Below, one piece after another: positions 6,561-9,658 of a stretch of 9,658 bases of DNA. Both the position numbers and the translations under genes were made by a program. Origin of the DNA: JBCBSK01 sp039819185 (GTDB lineage: Bacteria > Pseudomonadota > Alphaproteobacteria > Rhizobiales > Tepidamorphaceae). The stretch covers positions 1-9,658 of the forward strand of contig JBCBSK010000139.1 of assembly GCA_039819185.1 (NCBI GenBank), given 5' to 3'. Position 1 is the stretch's first letter, and every line of letters starts with the position of its first letter. The notes under the pieces are model-generated. The model was given only the letters and a program-made list of their open reading frames with translations. It had not been told where the DNA came from and ran no database searches.

Positions 6561-6564
6561 GGAA

Positions 6565-6614
6565 CGCTGAGATTCCAGCGATTCTTGCCGGGACGTTGAA
6601 GGACGTCAGGCCGG
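6565..6614 (-). terminator. Two hairpins downstream of the Crp-family gene, weak terminator candidate
   Basis: On the minus strand, 18 bases after the Crp-family stop codon, CCGG plus GACGT pairs with ACGTC plus CCGG (6588-6614, with a three-base bulge). A second stem CGCTG/CAGCG (6565-6580) follows, and then TTCCTCT. The T content after the second stem is low, so termination may be partial and read-through into the rhodanese gene is possible. Confidence 0.3.
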
Positions 6615-6631
6615 AAGCTGATTTTTGGCTC

Positions 6632-7330
6632 TTAATCGTCACTTTCAAGGAACAGACGGATCGCATTTTCGAGCTCATCGGGCGCCTTGATGACGATTGA
6701 GCGGCGGGTCTTCTCGATGGCGCCGTCCTTGGCCAGCTGCGACAGTTCCCGGCTCACTGCTTCGCGGCGTGCCCCAATGCGGGCCGCAATCTCGTGTTGG
6801 AAGGGGGGAGGTGAAATGACGAGGTCCCCGGAAGTGCCGCGTGGCCGGCCCTGGCGCAACAGGTCACGATAGAGCCTGAGTTTTATCGGCAGGACGGCAA
6901 GCTCCAGCATGCGCGCATTGCCGCCACGAATGCGCTCTGTGAGGATACGCATGAGGCGATGGCTGATTGTGCGCGACGAGAAGACGAGATTAAGGAAGGC
7001 CTGCGCGCGCATCGTCCCGATACGGGTCTTGTAGAGTGCGGTCACATTCGCTGAACGGGGTTGGTCGTCGATTGCCGCCATCTCACCGAAGAATTCGCCA
7101 TCATGGAGATCGCCGAAGATGATCTCGCGGCCACCCGGCGTACGCACGACGACGCGAACCGCACCTTGCGCGATGAAGAACACATCCGACGACTCATCCT
7201 CAAAATCGAGTACGAGTTCGCCCTCGTCTGCAGTCTTCCAGAACATCTGGTGTTCGAAACGGCGCAACACATCCGCCTCCGCATCCTTAAACAGCGGCAA
7301 GTCAGATAAAGACTGTTGCGTGCGGCTCAC
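6632..7330 (-). CDS. Crp/Fnr-family transcriptional regulator
   Basis: A 232-residue cytosolic DNA-binding protein. The N-terminal cyclic-nucleotide-binding beta-roll (about 10-115) includes GEFFGEMAAIDDQPRSANVT (78-97), with Glu83 and Arg92-Ser93 in the phosphate-binding cassette positions that contact cyclic nucleotide in CRP, so cAMP or cGMP binding is plausible. A dimerisation helix lies around 120-145. The C-terminal winged helix-turn-helix (about 175-215) has HEIAARIGARREAVSRELSQ (179-198) as the DNA-binding helices. No cysteine is present at all, which rules out the FNR type of iron-sulfur oxygen sensor. The start is GTG 7330 with GGGAG six bases before it. It is divergent from the small secreted protein gene at 7534 and lies upstream of the rhodanese gene on the same strand; either could be a target (inference). 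Confidence 0.93.
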   Translation of the reverse strand: MSRTQQSLSDLPLFKDAEADVLRRFEHQMFWKTADEGELVLDFEDESSDVFFIAQGAVRVVVRTPGGREIIFGDLHDGEFFGEMAAIDDQPRSANVTALYKTRIGTMRAQAFLNLVFSSRTISHRLMRILTERIRGGNARMLELAVLPIKLRLYRDLLRQGRPRGTSGDLVISPPPFQHEIAARIGARREAVSRELSQLAKDGAIEKTRRSIVIKAPDELENAIRLFLESDD

Positions 7331-7533
7331 CGTTAACTCCCGGGACCTGCTGCCTGGCGAATCAGAGATGCGGCAGCTGGAAACGTCTAAACTCTATCGA
7401 TTTGCGCCCATTTCGGCCACGTTATCGTTAAGCGGCTGGAAAGGCTGAGACACTGTTATGTCGTCGAAACGTCATCTGAACATCTTAGCGTTTCCGCGTG
7501 CCGTTCGCGAGCGCATGCTCTGAGGACCATTTG

Positions 7534-7833
7534 ATGCGTTTTTTCATGAAGATGCGTGCTGAGCTGACTGCTGTCGCCCTTGTCTGCGTGCTGGTGGTCA
7601 CAACGTTTCCGCCCGGTGCCGTTTACGCTCAGTCCGCGCGAGACGACAATCCGGTCATCGACGATTTCTCCGGTGATGATTTCGGCATCGCCGATACCGA
7701 CGATCTGCTGGAGCGCCAGCGTCAGCGTCGCCAACAGCGCCAGGCCCAGGAGCAGCAAGGCCCAGGGGACGAAGGCGGTTCGGTCTTCATTCCACGTGAA
7801 CTGGATCCGGCCGCCAATGAGTCCAATCGCTAA
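7534..7833 (+). CDS. Small exported protein with acidic then Gln/Arg-rich region, unknown function
   Basis: A 99-residue protein starting at ATG 7534 with TGAGGA seven bases upstream; the longer reading from GTG 7498 has no such site and would bury the signal peptide. The N-terminus has Arg and Lys then a hydrophobic run (about 11-25), and a probable signal-peptidase site after VYA (30-32). The mature part begins acidic (DDNPVIDDFSGDDFGIADTDD, 37-57 region), continues with a Gln/Arg-rich segment RQRQRRQQRQAQEQQ (61-75) that could form a helix, and ends in an acidic and polar tail. No family is recognised and no catalytic motif or cysteine is seen after the signal peptide. Charge separation along the chain suggests a binding or scaffold role in the periplasm, which is speculation. 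It is divergent from the Crp-family gene, which may regulate it. Confidence 0.75.
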   Translation: MRFFMKMRAELTAVALVCVLVVTTFPPGAVYAQSARDDNPVIDDFSGDDFGIADTDDLLERQRQRRQQRQAQEQQGPGDEGGSVFIPRELDPAANESNR

Positions 7834-7843
7834 GGTGCCGTTG

Positions 7844-7861
7844 CCGACGTCTTAACGTCGG
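7844..7861 (+). terminator. 7-bp hairpin after the small exported protein gene
   Basis: CCGACGT (7844-7850) pairs with ACGTCGG (7855-7861) around CTTA, ten bases after the stop codon at 7833. No T-run follows, so it is not a standard intrinsic terminator. It may end or protect the 3' end of the first small gene, or be the first hairpin of the structured leader of the second. Confidence 0.35.
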
Positions 7862-7898
7862 ACCAACAACCACCCGCCAACTCTCCCGATGCGCAGGC

Positions 7899-8019
7899 CT
7901 GTGCGCAATCGCACAGCCGCGTCTTGTCTCGTGTCCCATCTTCGGATCAACGGCGGACACCACACCGCCAGAGATCATCACTTCGGAGCCCGGACGATGC
8001 GGCCGGGTCCGACCGGACC
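7899..8019 (+). promoter_or_regulatory. Structured leader of the 78-aa protein gene with competing hairpins
   Basis: Several hairpins follow one another. CTGTGCG/CGCACAG closes a CAAT loop (7899-7916). GGCGG (7952-7956) pairs with CCGCC (7965-7969), with flanking GATC repeats (7945-7948 and 7973-7976) that can also pair. CCCGG (7989-7993) can pair with CCGGG (8003-8007), or instead GGTCC (8006-8010) can pair with GGACC (8015-8019); these two share bases 8006-8007 and exclude each other. The last stem ends three bases before the ribosome binding site at 8022. The layout could suit a regulated leader, but GC-rich DNA gives short stems easily and no known riboswitch class is recognised. Confidence 0.4.
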
Positions 8020-8031
8020 ACGGAGACCACT

Positions 8032-8268
8032 ATGAATCTTGCCGCCAGCCTCATTGCCGCGACGCTTCTGGTCACCACCTCGGTTGCAGTTTCGGCGAGC
8101 CCGACGCAGCACGACAGTGGCACCGTTGTGACCCAGACCGAGCGTGTGTCATCGACGCGCAATACAGCGAGCACGCCGCGCACCCAGCTCGTTCGCGAGA
8201 CAGGCGCGCTCGCAATTGATCCTCTGCTGGATCCCGCCCTGCACACACGCAGCCGCGGCGGCCGCTAA
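8032..8268 (+). CDS. Small exported protein, 78 aa, unknown function
   Basis: The start is ATG 8032, with GGAGA (8022-8026) five bases upstream. An upstream in-frame TTG at 7924 would add 36 residues without a ribosome binding site and without likeness to a signal sequence, so it is rejected. Residues 1-22 form a signal peptide (MNLAASLIAATLLVTTSVAV then SA), with likely cleavage after Ala22. The mature peptide of about 56 residues is rich in Thr, Ser and Arg, has no cysteine and ends in RSRGGR. No family is recognised. It lies between a structured leader and a structured 3' region ending in a strong terminator, so it is probably expressed as its own unit. A minus-strand L,D-transpeptidase gene converges on it. 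Its function is not known; the alternative is that the RNA matters more than the peptide. Confidence 0.65.
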   Translation: MNLAASLIAATLLVTTSVAVSASPTQHDSGTVVTQTERVSSTRNTASTPRTQLVRETGALAIDPLLDPALHTRSRGGR

Positions 8269-8278
8269 CTCAAGCGTT

Positions 8279-8363
8279 CTCCGTGCTGCCGGTCCATCAG
8301 AACGGCGGCACGGAGACGGCCAGGACAGTCGCAAATCTTGGACTTGCGCCTCTCCTGACCGTC
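8279..8363 (+). ncRNA. Two strong adjacent hairpins in the 3' region; candidate structured RNA
   Basis: The first hairpin pairs 8279-8291 with 8303-8315: thirteen base pairs with a single G-U, closing an eleven-base loop. The second starts at the next position: GACGG (8315-8319) with CCGTC (8359-8363), then CAGGA (8321-8325) with TCCTG (8353-8357) across a one-by-one mismatch, then a five-by-five internal loop, then GCAA (8331-8334) with TTGC (8344-8347). The two hairpins share G8315. With the intrinsic terminator at 8397-8433 this gives a compact RNA of about 155 bases that could be a 3'-UTR-derived small RNA or simply a stable mRNA end. No known RNA family is recognised. Confidence 0.45.
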
Positions 8364-8396
8364 GATATTCCTGACCTCTCTCATCGACGTAACTCG

Positions 8397-8433
8397 GCCC
8401 GGCCCCTTCTTTGGGACCGGGCTGTTTTTCTTT
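8397..8433 (+). terminator. Rho-independent terminator after the 78-aa gene
   Basis: GCCCGG (8397-8402) pairs with CCGGGC (8417-8422), extended by CCC/GGG (8404-8406 with 8413-8415) across one C-A mismatch, around a TTCTTT loop. A T-rich tract (TTTTTCTTT, 8425-8433) follows at once. This is a textbook plus-strand intrinsic terminator. The complementary strand has no T-run on the L,D-transpeptidase side, so it appears to act in one direction only. Confidence 0.9.
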
Positions 8434-8471
8434 GGTTTTGGAAAGGGAGCGGCTGACCGCTCAGTCGGGGA

Positions 8472-9257
8472 CTAAATCACCACGACCTTGGCGCCGACCG
8501 GGACCCGTTCATAAAGGTCGATAACGTCCTGATTGCGCATCCGAATACAGCCAGATGAAACTGCCTGTCCGATCGTCCAGGGTTCGTTCGAGCCATGGAT
8601 GCGATAGAGCGTAGAGCCGAGATAGAGCGCTCGGGCCCCCATCGGATTGTCCGGGCCACCCGGCATGAAGTCGGGCAGGATCTGGCCTTGCGCACGGGCC
8701 CGCGCCTTCATCGTTTCCGGCGGTGTCCAGGACGGCCATTCCGCCTTACGCGTCACGCGGTGGGTGCCGGCCCATTCGAAGCCGGGCCGCCCAACACCGA
8801 CGCCATAGCGCCGTGCCTGGCCATTGGCCATCACGAGATAGAGATAGCGGGTGTTGGTATCGATCACGATCGTACCTGGCGCCTGGCTCGTCTGGTAGCT
8901 CACGACCTGTGGCAGGAGGTGCGGGGCGATCTGCTGCCGAGCCGCATTCGCCGCGGGTGCTGATGCCTGTCGGACGTTGCGGTCCTGCCGCACGGCGGGC
9001 TGGTTGCGCTGTGGCTGCCAAGCGCGCTGCATCTGCGGCTGAGGCGCACGATTGATCACCGCGCGTGACCGCTGCGGCGGACGTACCGTTTCAGCATTGC
9101 CACCAAACAGCGAGTTCATCAGCCGCGGAAACGGCATCTGATGGTTCGGGATGTTGCCGTCGCGGCCTTCGAGGGCGAGCGCAGGCGCTGCCGGCAGCGC
9201 CGGCACGAGAAACAGGCCGGCCAAGAGGCAGGCGGAGACGAGGATACGAAGTTTCAT
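8472..9257 (-). CDS. Secreted L,D-transpeptidase (YkuD domain)
   Basis: A 261-residue exported protein. The signal peptide runs to about residue 29 (hydrophobic segment 5-28, ending APALALE). A linker of about 30-115 is rich in Gln, Pro, Arg and Asn, probably disordered. The YkuD catalytic domain follows (about 128-261): a VIDTNTRYLYLV strand (131-142), His221 in YRIHGS, and the active-site motif SSGCIRM (234-240) with nucleophile Cys237. Such enzymes form 3-3 meso-DAP cross-links in peptidoglycan or attach proteins to it; they are many and important in rhizobia, where polar growth relies heavily on L,D cross-links. Which reaction this one does cannot be read from sequence. The start is ATG 9257 with a GAGAG site upstream. 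It converges on the 78-aa exported protein gene and is divergent from the polyphosphate-kinase-like gene. Confidence 0.95.
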   Translation of the reverse strand: MKLRILVSACLLAGLFLVPALPAAPALALEGRDGNIPNHQMPFPRLMNSLFGGNAETVRPPQRSRAVINRAPQPQMQRAWQPQRNQPAVRQDRNVRQASAPAANAARQQIAPHLLPQVVSYQTSQAPGTIVIDTNTRYLYLVMANGQARRYGVGVGRPGFEWAGTHRVTRKAEWPSWTPPETMKARARAQGQILPDFMPGGPDNPMGARALYLGSTLYRIHGSNEPWTIGQAVSSGCIRMRNQDVIDLYERVPVGAKVVVI

Positions 9258-9527
9258 CGACGGACTCTCTACATTTCGTCGGACTGCGCGTGACGTTTGC
9301 TACACGTCCACACGCCGTAGACCTGCACCCTGACGCCACGCTTGCGCCAAAAGATGAATCCCGGTGCCGTTAGAAGGCGGCCTTTGCCGGTAACCTTGAT
9401 GTCCTCCTAAGCAAGACGCTTAACGCTTCGTGAAATGCTGTCGCGTCCGGATTATGACAGATTAATGACGTCTCGGAACGCGCTATTGTCCGCCAAGTGA
9501 ATGTGAATTGCGAGCTGAGAGGCCGAT
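9258..9527. other. Divergent intergenic region between L,D-transpeptidase and PPK2-like genes
   Basis: These 270 bases should hold the promoters of both divergent genes. The right half contains an AT-richer segment (about 9450-9475). I could not place a convincing -35/-10 pair, an EcfG-type GGAAC/CGTT pair or a CtrA-type TTAA-N7-TTAA site. No convincing small gene or strong hairpin is seen. Confidence 0.5.
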
Positions 9528-9658
9528 ATGAAAGGCAACGCGGCGGGACAAAAGCTGAATGGAAAGGCCGGCCGGTTGGGCAGCCTCGACCTTGGCGTGT
9601 CGTTGAAGCGCGACAAATACGAGCCGGCCCTGGCCAAGGTTCAGGAGCGTCTCAAGCG
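9528..9658 (+). CDS. PPK2-family polyphosphate kinase/phosphotransferase, N-terminal part (runs off the right edge)
   Basis: ATG at 9528 is preceded by GAGAGG (9517-9522) with five bases of spacing, a strong start. The 43 visible codons stay open to the window edge and read MKGNAAGQKLNGKAGRLG, then a segment LGSLDLGVSLKRDKYEPALA and KVQERLK. The pattern LDL-x-x-x-L-x-x-x-x-Y followed by a helix with QERL is how many PPK2-type proteins and polyphosphate:AMP phosphotransferases begin, just before their Walker-A domain. Those enzymes use polyphosphate to phosphorylate AMP, ADP or GDP. The catalytic domain is outside the window, so the assignment rests on this short N-terminus from memory and could be wrong; the gene itself is well supported. 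Confidence 0.6.
   Translation, partial: MKGNAAGQKLNGKAGRLGSLDLGVSLKRDKYEPALAKVQERLK

Noticed and set aside
8595..8963. Plus-strand open frames antisense to the L,D-transpeptidase
   Set aside because: They mirror a gene with a catalytic motif and signal peptide; no domain is recognised in them.
9452..9637. A minus-strand 61-residue frame at the right edge
   Set aside because: It is antisense to the plus-strand gene starting at 9528, which has a strong ribosome binding site and a recognisable N-terminus.
1..9658. CRISPR array, insertion sequence, phage or attachment-site signals
   Set aside because: No regularly spaced direct repeats, transposase motifs, or duplicated tRNA 3' end were seen. 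The tRNA-Thr gene is intact, and the flanking sequence shows no integrase gene.

Overview
The window looks like chromosomal DNA from an alphaproteobacterium, most likely of the Hyphomicrobiales (Rhizobiales) type. The reading rests on GC-rich codon use and on a familiar minus-strand housekeeping block: a small basic protein, murA, a DUF2948 protein, a UPF0262 protein, a low-molecular-weight phosphatase, and infA at the left edge. Genus cannot be told from the sequence. No insertion sequence, phage gene, CRISPR array or transposon end was seen.

Left part (1-5187). On the minus strand, read right to left, lie a 64-aa basic protein, murA (UDP-GlcNAc enolpyruvyl transferase), DUF2948, UPF0262, a CX5R phosphatase, and the first 21 codons of infA. 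Two things depart from the order usual in rhizobia. hisD, normally between the DUF2948 and UPF0262 genes, is absent. A plus-strand pair, a phosphoethanolamine-methyltransferase-like enzyme and an EamA/DMT transporter with overlapping start and stop codons, sits between the phosphatase and infA.

Middle part (5188-7330). A plus-strand tRNA-Thr(GGT) is flanked by an inverted repeat upstream and a perfect hairpin that begins in its CCA end. It converges on a minus-strand exported two-domain rhodanese. Behind that gene are an unusually AT-rich intergenic patch with an imperfect palindrome and then a Crp/Fnr-family regulator, also on the minus strand.

Right part (7331-9658). Two small plus-strand genes encode short proteins with signal peptides and no family I recognise. 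The second (78 aa) is embedded in a strongly structured transcript: several hairpins in its leader, and three stacked hairpins in its 3' region ending in a textbook intrinsic terminator. A minus-strand secreted L,D-transpeptidase converges on it. The window ends in the first 43 codons of a plus-strand gene that resembles the N-terminus of a PPK2-type polyphosphate kinase/phosphotransferase.

Broadly the window combines cell-envelope functions (murA, L,D-transpeptidase, exported rhodanese, small exported proteins) with translation (infA, tRNA-Thr) and one accessory methyltransferase-transporter pair. The best leads for something undescribed are the structured RNA around 7844-8433 and the methyltransferase-transporter cassette; neither can be shown to be a new system from sequence alone.
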